From NCBI RefSeq assembly GCF_023205095.1, contig NZ_CP046242.1, positions 212,501 to 276,500 on the forward strand: a stretch of DNA of 64,000 nucleotides. The letters run 5' to 3'. A model generated the notes under the pieces. The model saw nothing but the letters and a program-made list of their open reading frames with translations, ran no database searches and was not told the DNA's origin. The stretch is from Bizionia sp. M204. Its GTDB lineage: Bacteria > Bacteroidota > Bacteroidia > Flavobacteriales > Flavobacteriaceae. This document shows positions 34,727 to 44,060 of this stretch, one piece after another (the stretch's first letter is position 1; each line of letters begins with the position of its first letter). The translations under genes were made by a program, and so were the position numbers.

Positions 34727-35879
34727 ATGTTTAAGCGTGTCGCTTATCTTGTAGCCATAACAGGGTTGCTTTATAGTTGTTCTTTATTAAAAATTGAAAC
34801 GACTCAAGAACCACTCTCCAAACAGGATTTAAATATACGATTGCTAACACAATCTTTAGTCACAGAAGCAACGAATCGGGTTGAATTTGCGGCAGATAGT
34901 ATTATAGCCACAACTGGCAATACCAATTTGCAGAAGCACGCTTACCGTTGGAAAATAGAAACCTTAAATACCTTTAAAAATACCGCTTTTCAGAGTTCAC
35001 CCAAGCTTTCCTTAATGGATACTTGGACGTATATGTTGCAAGTGCGAAATTTTATGGACACCAAACAAGCTCATGATTATTTTGGAATATACACCAACTA
35101 CGTAGCGCGAGTTTCCCAAGACAATGTAAAAGACATTGAAGCGAAAGCCCGACAGTTTTTTAAAGCAGAAGATTTTATACAACATCAAGATTTCGCTTCA
35201 AAATTTGCAAACAAAAACCCTATTTCAAATGCTAATTTCAGACACGATCCAGTGCGTTCAGAATATGTGGCGTTTTTAAAAGTGCCCGATAGTCTGGCTT
35301 TTACAACCGTTGGTTCCTTATCTGAAGTGATGACTAATTTTTCAGATAAATTAACCTATTCTACCGATGCTGCCGGCAAACAATTTAAGTGGAATACAGA
35401 ATTAATATTGAAAGAAAAAGGATTTGATTCTGTTCAAATAAAAGATGTTATGGCAACCATTGAAATGAAAGTAGATAGGTTAAGTGATATTGCCGAAAAC
35501 ACACCAGAAAAACTTAACCTGGCCTTAAAATCGTTTTCAAATGATATGCGAATTCTGTTTTATGAACTAAATTCTGAAATTGGATTTGTTAGTGAACCCT
35601 TGGCCTTAGAGCGTCAGGCAATAGATACCATAATAATGCGTGAACGTATTGCTTTGGATAGTATTTTTTTTAAGAGAACGTAAGGCTGTGGCTGTAGAAG
35701 CTAGCGAAATTTCAGTTAAAATGGTGGATCAAGCCATGATTCATGTTAAAGACTTAACGGGAACTATTTTGCTTTATGTGGTTTTATTATTCGCCATCCT
35801 GCTGTTTTTGCCTTTTCTTTTAGGTTATTTTGCTGGGAAAATTCATCAGAAAAATAAACAGCATAGGAGCAAGGATTAA
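34727..35879 (+). pseudogene. Lipoprotein with C-terminal membrane span, split by a T8 frameshift
   Basis: Function not recognised. The best start is the ATG giving MFKRVAYLVAITGLLYSC, a lipoprotein signal; a GTG 24 bp earlier is in frame but adds nothing. The first frame stops at 35683 just after a run of eight T (35664-35671). The +1 frame continues at once with RERKAVAVEASEISVKMVDQAM and a transmembrane span (VVLLFAILLFLPFLLGYFAG), ending at 35879. With seven T the gene would be one protein of about 384 residues. The second frame lacks a start of its own in good context. It may be a real disruption, slippage-based switching or a base-call error. Confidence 0.75.
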
Positions 35880-35883
35880 CCTT

Positions 35884-38187
35884 CTAAAATAAAACGCGAA
35901 TTGATAGGTTTGGTGTAATACCTAATGCTACGTTTTCTACCTGAATTACTTGGTTATTGGCATCCATGATATAGTACCTATTTATAATATTTTCTGTGTC
36001 AAAAATATTCCAAACGGAGGCGCCAATTTGGGCATTGGTCTGTTTTGAAAGTTGAAAATTATAAATGGCTGAAAAGTCCGTTCGCCAATGATCGGGTAAA
36101 TTTTCGGCATTGGGTTCGCCGTAAATAAGTGTGTTGGAAGCTTCGGTTTGACCACTATCTATTAATGTGTTGGGTTTTCCTGAATGCCAATTCATCCCTA
36201 AGGCTAATTTCAAACGATTTAAGGTGTAGGTGCCCGATACGTTTAATTGATGTTTAATGTCTACATTATTTGGAAATTGGTCCCCATTTTGTAATTCTGG
36301 AAAGGTATAGGCGTTTTTACTATAGGAGTAACTTAACCAAGTGCTAAAATTTTCAAATTGTTTATTAATTAAAAAATCCAATCCTGTTACACGATATGCG
36401 CCAATAGAATTGGTGTATTGAAACTGATTTTGAAAACCTTGACTTCTAGACGTAATGCCATCAACCTGTTTGATGTAACCTTCCAAACTAATTAATAATT
36501 GGTTTTTATTGTAATGAATTCCAGTGGAAAGTTGCTGACTTTTTATGACTGGAATATCGTTATTATTGGCTAAAATCCATCGTCTCTTTTCAATACCTAA
36601 AAAATCGTTTTGTAAATCAATAATTTGCGATGTTGTTTGGCTTTTCAATTCTGCTAAAACTTCAATGCGAAAATTTTCAGCAATAATTTGATTGAAGCTC
36701 ACGCGTGGTTCAAAATAGAAATCTGAAAATTTCTCTATATAATTCGCCCGAAATCCAAAGCGTGCTCGTGTATTTCCGGATTTCGATTTATAGGTTAATT
36801 CGTTATAAAATCCATGAGTTCGTAATACTTCTTTGATGTAACGTCTAAAAATAGGGTTGGAAACGTCTTCAAGGTTACTGATGCCAACTTCAGAATATTG
36901 GTAACCACCTTCATAATTTAATTGCGCATCTACGTTGTAAAGAATATGTGCTTTAAAACTACCATCTGTGACTTCGTTTTCTTGAATGAGCTCCTGGTTA
37001 TTGCTCACATCAGCATGATTAGCATATAAATCATATGAAGAAAAATAGGCTTGAAATGTTGTTTGTAATTTAGAATTCCAATTTCTAGAAAACGTGCTAT
37101 TTATGGCCAGGCTACCTTGCGTAAGTTGACTGTCTGAACGTGTTTTGCTATTGTTTATGGTGGCCGTTTCTTGGTAATCCAAGGCGTTTTCAATGTTTAA
37201 AAAACTGACTTCCAATTTGTCCTTTTCAGAAATATCATAAATCAGTTTGGCAGAAACATCATAAAAATAGAATTTTTCCGAGTTTGTTAAAACGGTTTCC
37301 GTAGGATTTGTTAAATCGGAATCTTGAAAAATACGTTTAAAATATTGCTTGTAAGTTGGCGTGTTAAAAACATCGGTAAGCGAACGCCTTCCCGCAACTT
37401 GCACGCTTATTTTTTCTGAAATAGGAATACGAGCAAAGGCATCAGCAGCTAACATATTGGCGCCTATTCCTGCTTCGGTTTTTTTTGAAATGGTATGGGA
37501 ACTTTGCATATCAATAATTCCAGAAACACCATCGCCAAATTGTGCGCTGGATCCATTTTTAGAAACTAAAACATCATCAATTAAAGATGGATTAAAAGCT
37601 GAAATAAGTCCGAAGAAATGACCGGATTGATACATTTTTACACCATCCCAGAGAATGAGATTTTGGTCGTTAGTGCCACCACGAATATTTAAGGTAGAAA
37701 CCCGCTCATCAGCACTTGTAATCCCTGGCAAGGCTTGAATGGTTTGCAACACGTCAGGTTCTATTAAGCCAGGTAAAATTCCAAAGGTTTTTAAATGAAT
37801 ATGTGTTGTTCCATCCGCTTGTGTCGAAATACCCTCTGTTAAATAATTATTAAGAATTACTTCGTCTAGATATTGAGTTTTGGTGATATCTGAAAATTCA
37901 ATAGGTCTAACGGCATAGCTAGTTTCTGATACCATTTCAAAAATTAAACGCGTTTCAGTTTCTAAATACGCAATGAGTTTTGCTTTTGAAAGTGTTTGGC
38001 TTGGAGGAGGTATTTCTTTATTGGCAACCGTAGCATCAGCATAAGAAAAAGACAATTGGTATTCCCGTTCAATATGTTCTAAAACGGATTGTAAGGGTTT
38101 GGTTTTGGCGGCGTTATTTTGAGCTTGAAGCAATCCAAACAGGCCAAAAAAGCAGTAAAAAAATATAATAAAGGGTTTATTTTTCAT
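35884..38187 (-). CDS. TonB-dependent outer-membrane receptor with STN signalling domain
   Basis: Outer-membrane importer that also signals to a FecR/sigma pair. The start MKNKPF (fourth residue of the longest frame) gives 767 residues with a signal peptide to LLQAQ. An STN domain sits at about 30-95 (LQSVLEHIEREYQLSFSYAD). The plug follows from about 140 (LQTIQALPGITSADERVSTLNIRGG, shown in part) and then a 22-strand-type barrel to SIRVLF. The carboxypeptidase-like domain usual in SusC proteins is absent. No SusD gene is adjacent, so the substrate may be a siderophore, metal or other small ligand. The start overlaps the fecR end by 11 bp. Confidence 0.88.
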   Translation of the reverse strand: MKNKPFIIFFYCFFGLFGLLQAQNNAAKTKPLQSVLEHIEREYQLSFSYADATVANKEIPPPSQTLSKAKLIAYLETETRLIFEMVSETSYAVRPIEFSDITKTQYLDEVILNNYLTEGISTQADGTTHIHLKTFGILPGLIEPDVLQTIQALPGITSADERVSTLNIRGGTNDQNLILWDGVKMYQSGHFFGLISAFNPSLIDDVLVSKNGSSAQFGDGVSGIIDMQSSHTISKKTEAGIGANMLAADAFARIPISEKISVQVAGRRSLTDVFNTPTYKQYFKRIFQDSDLTNPTETVLTNSEKFYFYDVSAKLIYDISEKDKLEVSFLNIENALDYQETATINNSKTRSDSQLTQGSLAINSTFSRNWNSKLQTTFQAYFSSYDLYANHADVSNNQELIQENEVTDGSFKAHILYNVDAQLNYEGGYQYSEVGISNLEDVSNPIFRRYIKEVLRTHGFYNELTYKSKSGNTRARFGFRANYIEKFSDFYFEPRVSFNQIIAENFRIEVLAELKSQTTSQIIDLQNDFLGIEKRRWILANNNDIPVIKSQQLSTGIHYNKNQLLISLEGYIKQVDGITSRSQGFQNQFQYTNSIGAYRVTGLDFLINKQFENFSTWLSYSYSKNAYTFPELQNGDQFPNNVDIKHQLNVSGTYTLNRLKLALGMNWHSGKPNTLIDSGQTEASNTLIYGEPNAENLPDHWRTDFSAIYNFQLSKQTNAQIGASVWNIFDTENIINRYYIMDANNQVIQVENVALGITPNLSIRVLF

Positions 38188-39073
38188 GCAACACAATCAA
38201 ACCATTTTCTTTTGTATAGGTAATATTTAAAGGTAGTGTAATAGCTTTTAATGCTAAATCTAAATCCGTATGAACAAATTTCCCAGTAAACAGCACGGAT
38301 GTGTTTATCGTTTGTGCATCAACTTTTAGTCCATACTGACGTTCCAATTCGTTTAAAACAAATTTATACGGCATGCTCTTAAACTGACTATGGTTGTATA
38401 ACCAAGCTGGATTTAGAATGTTTTCTTTTTCTCGTGCAATAAATTTCCCATTTAGTATTAAAAATTGATCGCCTGGTTTTAAAACCATATTTTTATGGTC
38501 AGTTATAACCTGTACAGAACCTTCATAACAAACCACTTCAAAAATATCATTTCTGTTTTCTACTAAAAATTGGGTTCCTAAAACAGTAATAGTTCCAGAA
38601 GTTGTTTGGACATTAAATTTGGAACCTTTTTCAACTTTAAAATAAGCTTCGCCATGTAAGGTCAATTCACGTTGGTTTTTCCAGCTTTTTTTATTGTAGG
38701 TTATTTGGGATTGTGCATTTAAAGTTACCTCTGAATAATCTGGTAATTCAAATGTTGTTTTTTCAGCGGTTAATGTGGTAATATGGGTATCTAAAGTCGT
38801 TGTGTAATAATACACACTAAAGGAAATGGCAATTAATGCTGCAATTTTTAAAATAGGTTTTAACCATTTTGTTTTCGATTTCTGCTTTTTGGAAATTTCT
38901 GCCGAAATGGTTTCAAAAGCAAGCGACTCATCAAACTTGGGAGCTTTAAAATGCATCAAGTTTTCTGATAATTTCATAAGCGGCTCATAATCATCAAGTG
39001 CCTTAAATGCGGCTAGTTCTTGCGGATTCAAGTCGTCTTGCAACCATTTTTGTATCAGTTCTTCTCGATTCAT
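38177..39073 (-). CDS. FecR-family anti-sigma regulator
   Basis: Inner-membrane protein that passes a signal from the receptor STN domain to the ECF sigma factor. From MNREELIQKW it has 298 residues; a TTG 15 bp earlier was rejected. The cytoplasmic N-terminus (LQDDLNPQELAAF) contacts sigma. A transmembrane span lies near 78-93 (ILKIAALIAISFSVYYY). The FecR domain has ELPDYSEVTLNAQSQITY, GEAYFKVEKG and VQTTSGTITVLGTQF. A C-terminal DUF4974-like part ends in LNITYTKENGLIVLHE. It sits between sigma and receptor genes in one direction. Confidence 0.9.
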   Translation of the reverse strand: MNREELIQKWLQDDLNPQELAAFKALDDYEPLMKLSENLMHFKAPKFDESLAFETISAEISKKQKSKTKWLKPILKIAALIAISFSVYYYTTTLDTHITTLTAEKTTFELPDYSEVTLNAQSQITYNKKSWKNQRELTLHGEAYFKVEKGSKFNVQTTSGTITVLGTQFLVENRNDIFEVVCYEGSVQVITDHKNMVLKPGDQFLILNGKFIAREKENILNPAWLYNHSQFKSMPYKFVLNELERQYGLKVDAQTINTSVLFTGKFVHTDLDLALKAITLPLNITYTKENGLIVLHEK

Positions 39074-39139
39074 AATGTACCTATTCAAGTATATAACAAG
39101 TTCGCTATTGTTTTTCCTACCTCGTTTTAAATTATTTAT

Positions 39140-39655
39140 TTAAATACCTTCAATATCTTTTCGTAAGTGTTTTAGAGCTCCATAAATACGTTTTTCTACA
39201 GCTTTGGTTGAAATGTTTAGCAGGTCGGCAATTTCTTTGTGCTTTTTCCCTTCAACCCGATTCAATAAAAAGGCCACACGCTGTGCTTCGGTTAAATTAG
39301 AAATCGCTTTTTGGAGTTTTTCCATGTATTCACGTTCTTCTAAAAGGAATTCTGGCGTTTCGTTTGTGGATGACTTGGGTTTTATTTCTTGAAATTTTAA
39401 CACCACTTTTTGATGCGCCACGACATTTAACATCAAATTATTGGCAACCGTAAATAAATACGATTTTGCTTTAGATGGTTTGATGTCTTTACAGTTTTTC
39501 CATAACTTTATAAAAGCCTCTTGAACCTGATCTTGTGGGTTTAAATGGCTTCCAAATTTGTAATATAAAAAGTTGTGCAAGTTTTTGGCATGCGTTTTAA
39601 ACAGCTTGGAAAACAGCTGTTCATTACAAATATGATCATTTAAATCTTTAGACAT
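39140..39655 (-). CDS. ECF RNA polymerase sigma factor (FecI-like)
   Basis: Extracytoplasmic-function sigma factor, 171 residues. Region 2 is at about 15-85 (QDQVQEAFIKLWKNC, SYLFTVANNLMLN) and region 4 at about 115-165 (LTEAQRVAFLLNRVEGKKHKEIADLL, shown in part, with the helix-turn-helix STKAVEKRIYGALKHL). It is the first gene of the sigma-fecR-receptor set and faces away from the LamG lipoprotein gene, which is a candidate target. Confidence 0.92.
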   Translation of the reverse strand: MSKDLNDHICNEQLFSKLFKTHAKNLHNFLYYKFGSHLNPQDQVQEAFIKLWKNCKDIKPSKAKSYLFTVANNLMLNVVAHQKVVLKFQEIKPKSSTNETPEFLLEEREYMEKLQKAISNLTEAQRVAFLLNRVEGKKHKEIADLLNISTKAVEKRIYGALKHLRKDIEGI

Positions 39656-39758
39656 TTTTTAATTTCTGTCTGTAAATGTATAAAAAAAGTTATGGCATGG
39701 TAGGAGTTTTTAAATTTAAACTGTTTTATAAGAAATGAGTCTAATTAAAACACATATC

Positions 39759-42071
39759 ATGAAACAACCAATCAAATGTATCTTCTTACTTGTCGGGATT
39801 CTGTTTTTTACAGTTACCGCATGTCAAGATGAGGTTATTGAAGAAACACCTCCAAACGACCAAGAAATTATTCAATCAGATTCCAATCTAGCTAACTTAA
39901 TGCGAAACACGTCTGCCAACAATGGTAGTGTGGATGATATTCTAGATGGATCGGATTGCTTTACAGTTAATTTGCCGGTAACCATTGTCGCAAATGGTAT
40001 TACCTTAACCATTGAAACGCTAACTGATTTAAGTCTGTTGGAAGCTATTTTTGATGCCAGCAATACCGATGAGGATGATTTAGATTTCCTATTCCCAATA
40101 ACTATAATTTTAAACGATTATACCGAAGTTAATATCGATTCCGTGGACACGTTAGAAGCGTTTATTGACTCCTGTATAGCAGATGAAGACCTTATAGAAT
40201 GTGCAGATTTTGTGTACCCAATTTCCTTTTCAATTTATAACACCAGTTTTCAAATTATTGATACCGTTGTTATAGATAATGATTACGAATTATATATCTT
40301 TTTAGAAGGTCTGGAAGACGGTAATAATGGTGCTGTTTTAACAAGTTTAAATTTTCCGGTGTCCATTCAATATACAAATAGTACAACGATTGAAGTTGCT
40401 AATAATCAAGCTTTAGAGGAAGCTATCAATGCGGCTAATGAAAACTGTTATTATGATTGTGATCTTGATGAGGTTATTGAAAATTTACAAGAATGTCATT
40501 GGTCAATGGCAGCTCACAGCGGTAACAATGATTATGTAGGTTTTGACTTTTATTTTAATGATAATAATTTATTACAGATTATTTATGGAACAGGCTCTTT
40601 AACTGTTAGTGGAAACTGGAATGTTTCAACTATTGATGAGCAAGTGGTATTAACCATATCGGAACTGACAGATTTTACGCCACTAGAAGGCGATTGGTTG
40701 GTGGAAACGTGTAACGATGATCGATTAGTATTCACCCAACAAATAAATTCTGAAACACTAGAAATGGTATTAGAACAAGACTGTTTTGGCAGTCCATTTA
40801 ACTGCTTTGAAGATGTATCTATTACAGCTTGTGATTTTGATAACGACGGAATTGCAGTTTTTGAACTGGAGACTCAAGTGTTAGGGAATGTTATTTGTAC
40901 TGTAAATTTCACACCGTCATTTCATGTCACATTAGCAGATGCTGAAAATAATGTGAATGCCATAGCCCAACCCAATTCGTATTCAAATACCACAAACCCA
41001 CAAACTATTTATTTAAGAATAGAAGCTTTAAATGGTGAATTTCAAGTGTATGAAATTGAATTAGTGCCAGAAAACTGCAGCGCCAATTGTTTAGAATCAG
41101 ATATTGATAACTATTTACAATCCTGTGTTTGGAATGTGGTTAGTTATAATGGCGACGACCATTTAATTATGTATGAATTTGATTTTGTTTCAAATTCCGA
41201 AGTTATTGTTACAGGTAATGGAATGACTATTTCTGCCTTCTGGTCAACGGAACAATCAGGAACCTCTGTAGCACTTTTATTAAGTGGTGTAAATGGGCCA
41301 GATATTCAAGCTGTTAATGAGTATTGGTTGATTGTAGCTTGTGATGAAGGTCGATTGGAAATGGTTACTGCCAATAATACAAACATGGTTATGGAGCGTG
41401 ATTGTCCAACCTGTAATAATCCGGGTACTTTAACTAACGATTTAATTATCTATATGCCTTTTGGGAATGAGGTTCGAGATTTAATTGGAGGAACTGTTAT
41501 TAACGATTTTAGTTTAACCGAAGATCGAGCAGGTAATGCAACATGTGCCGCTTTATTTGAAGGAAATGCTAATTTTTCCATACCAGTTACAGCTCAAAAC
41601 CAATTGGTTCAAGGCGATAATTTTTCAGTAAGTGTTTGGTTTAAAATGCAAAATACCACGGCAGGAAATTTTGAAACCATTTTCCAAAAAGGAAGCGTTA
41701 ACTCCGAAGGGTTTCAATTGGCTGTTTACGATTTAAATACGCCTCTAGTTAGTGATACGACTAACGGTTACGGACTATGGGATAATGATTGGAATGGTGA
41801 AGTGGATGTGCAATGGGAAAATACAGATTGGCATCATTTGGTTGTTACGAGAGATTCAAATAATACCATACGATTATATAGAGATGGACAATTGCGAAAC
41901 ATTGATGAAAACTCCACATTCAATATTGATACAGATCCGCTGAATGATTATTTTATTGGTCAGTTTTTTACAGGACATTTAGATGATTTACGCGTGTACA
42001 AACGAACCTTAAGTCCTAATGATGTAGGTGATTTGTATAATCTTGAAGCAGATTGTTTTCAATGTCTATAA
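39759..42071 (+). CDS. LamG-domain lipoprotein with two internal repeats
   Basis: Likely surface-exposed lipoprotein of unknown ligand. The start giving MKQPIKCIFLLVG and lipobox TVTAC was chosen; an ATG 24 bp earlier is in frame. It has 770 residues. Two roughly 110-residue repeats (beginning LDEVIENLQECHW and ESDIDNYLQSCVW, each ending at a DC) sit near 240-350 and 445-550 and resemble one another. A LamG/concanavalin-type domain fills the last 200 residues (FSVSVWFKMQNTTAG, WHHLVVTRDSNNTIRLYRDG, YFIGQFFTGHLDDLRVYKRTL). It is divergent from the ECF sigma gene, so it may be part of that regulon. Confidence 0.82.
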   Translation: MKQPIKCIFLLVGILFFTVTACQDEVIEETPPNDQEIIQSDSNLANLMRNTSANNGSVDDILDGSDCFTVNLPVTIVANGITLTIETLTDLSLLEAIFDASNTDEDDLDFLFPITIILNDYTEVNIDSVDTLEAFIDSCIADEDLIECADFVYPISFSIYNTSFQIIDTVVIDNDYELYIFLEGLEDGNNGAVLTSLNFPVSIQYTNSTTIEVANNQALEEAINAANENCYYDCDLDEVIENLQECHWSMAAHSGNNDYVGFDFYFNDNNLLQIIYGTGSLTVSGNWNVSTIDEQVVLTISELTDFTPLEGDWLVETCNDDRLVFTQQINSETLEMVLEQDCFGSPFNCFEDVSITACDFDNDGIAVFELETQVLGNVICTVNFTPSFHVTLADAENNVNAIAQPNSYSNTTNPQTIYLRIEALNGEFQVYEIELVPENCSANCLESDIDNYLQSCVWNVVSYNGDDHLIMYEFDFVSNSEVIVTGNGMTISAFWSTEQSGTSVALLLSGVNGPDIQAVNEYWLIVACDEGRLEMVTANNTNMVMERDCPTCNNPGTLTNDLIIYMPFGNEVRDLIGGTVINDFSLTEDRAGNATCAALFEGNANFSIPVTAQNQLVQGDNFSVSVWFKMQNTTAGNFETIFQKGSVNSEGFQLAVYDLNTPLVSDTTNGYGLWDNDWNGEVDVQWENTDWHHLVVTRDSNNTIRLYRDGQLRNIDENSTFNIDTDPLNDYFIGQFFTGHLDDLRVYKRTLSPNDVGDLYNLEADCFQCL

Positions 42072-42101
42072 ACGGTTAGTTATTGGTTTTATTTTTAGTA
42101 G

Positions 42102-42134
42102 AAAAGAGTTGTCAATTATGGCAGCTCTTTTTTA
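42102..42134 (+). terminator. Terminator after the LamG lipoprotein gene
   Basis: A 12-bp stem with two G-T pairs (AAAAGAGTTGTC against GGCAGCTCTTTT, loop AATTAT) is followed by T. Confidence 0.75.
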
Positions 42135-42180
42135 TGCAATTAAAATAACAGCATCGCTTTATTAATAGCAATCAAATCAT

Positions 42181-42188
42181 TAAATTTG
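42181..42188 (+). promoter_or_regulatory. -7 box before ffh
   Basis: A perfect TAAATTTG 24 bp before the ffh start. No TTG is seen at -33 spacing. Confidence 0.55.
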
Positions 42189-42212
42189 CATCTTTAAAAA
42201 ATCATAAGAAGT

Positions 42213-43541
42213 ATGTTTAATAATTTAAGTGAAAAGTTAGATAAAGCGTTACACGTATTAAAAGGTCATGGTAGTATTACGGAAGTAAACGTTGCCGAAA
42301 CCTTAAAAGAAGTACGTAGAGCCCTTTTAGATGCCGATGTTAACTTTAAAATTGCTAAAGATTTTACCGTTCGTGTAAAGGAAAAAGCACTTGGGCAAAA
42401 TGTATTAACAACACTTCAGCCAGGCCAATTAATGGTGAAAATCGTTAAAGACGAATTAACCGAATTAATGGGTGGCGATGCAGAAGGTCTTAATTTATCA
42501 GGAACACCAAGCATTATTTTAATGTCTGGTTTACAAGGTTCTGGTAAAACAACCTTTTCTGGTAAACTGGCCAATTTTCTAAAAACTAAAAAAACCAAGA
42601 AGCCGTTATTAGTAGCTTGTGATGTGTATCGTCCGGCTGCCGTAGATCAATTGCACGTTGTAGGTGATCAAATTGGTGTTGAGGTTTATAGTGATAAAGG
42701 TAATACAGATCCAGTTACCATTGCCCAAGCAGGTATTGCACATGCCAAAGCCAATGGTTTTAATGTGGTTATTATTGATACAGCTGGTCGTTTGGCAGTT
42801 GATGAAGCCATGATGACCGAAATCTCTAACATCCATAAAGCCATCCAACCACAAGAAACCTTATTTGTTGTGGATTCTATGACAGGTCAAGATGCGGTGA
42901 ATACAGCAAAAGCCTTTAATGATGTCTTAAATTTTGATGGTGTTATCCTAACTAAATTAGATGGTGATACACGTGGTGGAGCTGCTATTTCTATTAAATC
43001 GGTTGTAAATAAACCTATTAAGTTTATTGGTACTGGCGAAAAAATGGAAGCGATTGATGTTTTCTATCCATCGCGTATGGCCGATCGTATTTTAGGAATG
43101 GGAGATGTGGTGTCTCTTGTTGAAAGAGCCCAAGAACAATATGATGAAGTTGAAGCGAGAAAACTTCAGAAAAAAATTGCCAAAAACCAATTTGGTTTTG
43201 ATGATTTCTTAAAGCAGATTCAGCAAATCAAGAAAATGGGCAATATGAAAGATCTTATCGGCATGATTCCTGGTGCAGGAAAAATGATGAAAGATATTGA
43301 TATAGATGATGATGCGTTTAAAGGTATTGAGGCTATGATTCATTCCATGACACCTTTAGAAAGAACAAACCCATCAGTTATAAATGCCAGTAGAAAAAAG
43401 CGCATTGGAAAGGGTTCGGGAACATCTGTTCAGGAGGTGAATCAGCTTTTAAAGCAGTTTGACCAAATGGGTAAAATGATGAAAATGATGCAAGGTGGAA
43501 AAGGAAAAGCCATGATGCAAGCCATGAAAGGGATGAGGTAA
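42213..43541 (+). CDS. ffh: Signal recognition particle protein Ffh
   Basis: GTPase that binds signal sequences on the ribosome and delivers them to FtsY. The 442 residues carry the N domain, the P-loop GLQGSGKTTFSGKLANFL (about 106-123), DVYRPAAVDQL, DTAGRLAVDE, TKLDGDTRGGAA, and the Met-rich M domain (GKMMKDIDIDD, then FDQMGKMMKMMQGGKGKAMMQ). It is complete and of family length. Confidence 0.97.
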   Translation: MFNNLSEKLDKALHVLKGHGSITEVNVAETLKEVRRALLDADVNFKIAKDFTVRVKEKALGQNVLTTLQPGQLMVKIVKDELTELMGGDAEGLNLSGTPSIILMSGLQGSGKTTFSGKLANFLKTKKTKKPLLVACDVYRPAAVDQLHVVGDQIGVEVYSDKGNTDPVTIAQAGIAHAKANGFNVVIIDTAGRLAVDEAMMTEISNIHKAIQPQETLFVVDSMTGQDAVNTAKAFNDVLNFDGVILTKLDGDTRGGAAISIKSVVNKPIKFIGTGEKMEAIDVFYPSRMADRILGMGDVVSLVERAQEQYDEVEARKLQKKIAKNQFGFDDFLKQIQQIKKMGNMKDLIGMIPGAGKMMKDIDIDDDAFKGIEAMIHSMTPLERTNPSVINASRKKRIGKGSGTSVQEVNQLLKQFDQMGKMMKMMQGGKGKAMMQAMKGMR

Positions 43542-43550
43542 TGTTCAGTT

Positions 43551-43576
43551 ACCAGTTTGCAGTACCAGTTTGCAGT
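43551..43576 (+). repeat. 13-bp tandem direct repeat upstream of the four-helix-bundle gene
   Basis: ACCAGTTTGCAGT occurs twice back to back (43551-43563 and 43564-43576), just after the ffh stop. On the far side of the gene GCGACT is doubled at 44035-44046; read on the minus strand it gives TTCAGTCGCAGTCGC, a loose inverted partner. Confidence 0.7.
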
Positions 43577-43613
43577 CGGGAATTTCAATAATATCTTATT
43601 AAATAGTAATAAA

Positions 43614-43985
43614 ATGGATTTCAAAAAACTTTTAGCATATCAAAAAGCATTTGATTTAGCTATGGATATTTTTGAAATCTCGAAAAATTTTCCAAAAGAA
43701 GAAACATACGCATTGACAGATCAAATTAGAAGAAGTTCACGTTCTGTGAATGCTAATTTGGCAGAAGCTTATAGAAAGAAAGTTTACCCAAAACATTACA
43801 ATAGCAAGCTAACTGATGCTGATGTAGAGAATTCAGAAATAAATAGATGGTTATATTTTGCTTTAGCTTGTAATTATCTTTTAAAAGAACAGCACATAGA
43901 TTTATCAAATGAAGGAATTGAAGTTGGTAAATTAATAAATTATATGATTAATAATCCTGGAAAATTCGGAGTTAATCCAGAATGA
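43614..43985 (+). CDS. Four-helix-bundle protein (S23/IVS-encoded family)
   Basis: Small protein of the family found inside 23S rRNA intervening sequences of some bacteria and as free genes in Bacteroidota. Function unknown. The ATG at 43614 gives 123 residues: MDFKKLLAYQKAFDLAMDIF, then LTDQIRRSSRSVNANLAEAYRKK and ENSEINRWLYFALACNYL, matching the family helices. An upstream in-frame start at 43557 runs through the flanking repeats and was rejected. It lies between ffh and folD, flanked by short CAGT-rich repeats on both sides, so it looks like an inserted cassette. Confidence 0.9.
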   Translation: MDFKKLLAYQKAFDLAMDIFEISKNFPKEETYALTDQIRRSSRSVNANLAEAYRKKVYPKHYNSKLTDADVENSEINRWLYFALACNYLLKEQHIDLSNEGIEVGKLINYMINNPGKFGVNPE

Positions 43986-44060
43986 TTATTTAGTGAATTG
44001 AAAACTAAAACCGCAAGAGTAAGAACTGGAAATTGCGACTGCGACTGAAAACTATTATAT

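Noticed and set aside
35640-35879. Independent small membrane protein gene
   Set aside because: Its start overlaps the upstream lipoprotein and its first residues are the wrong frame of that gene; the T8 frameshift explains it better.
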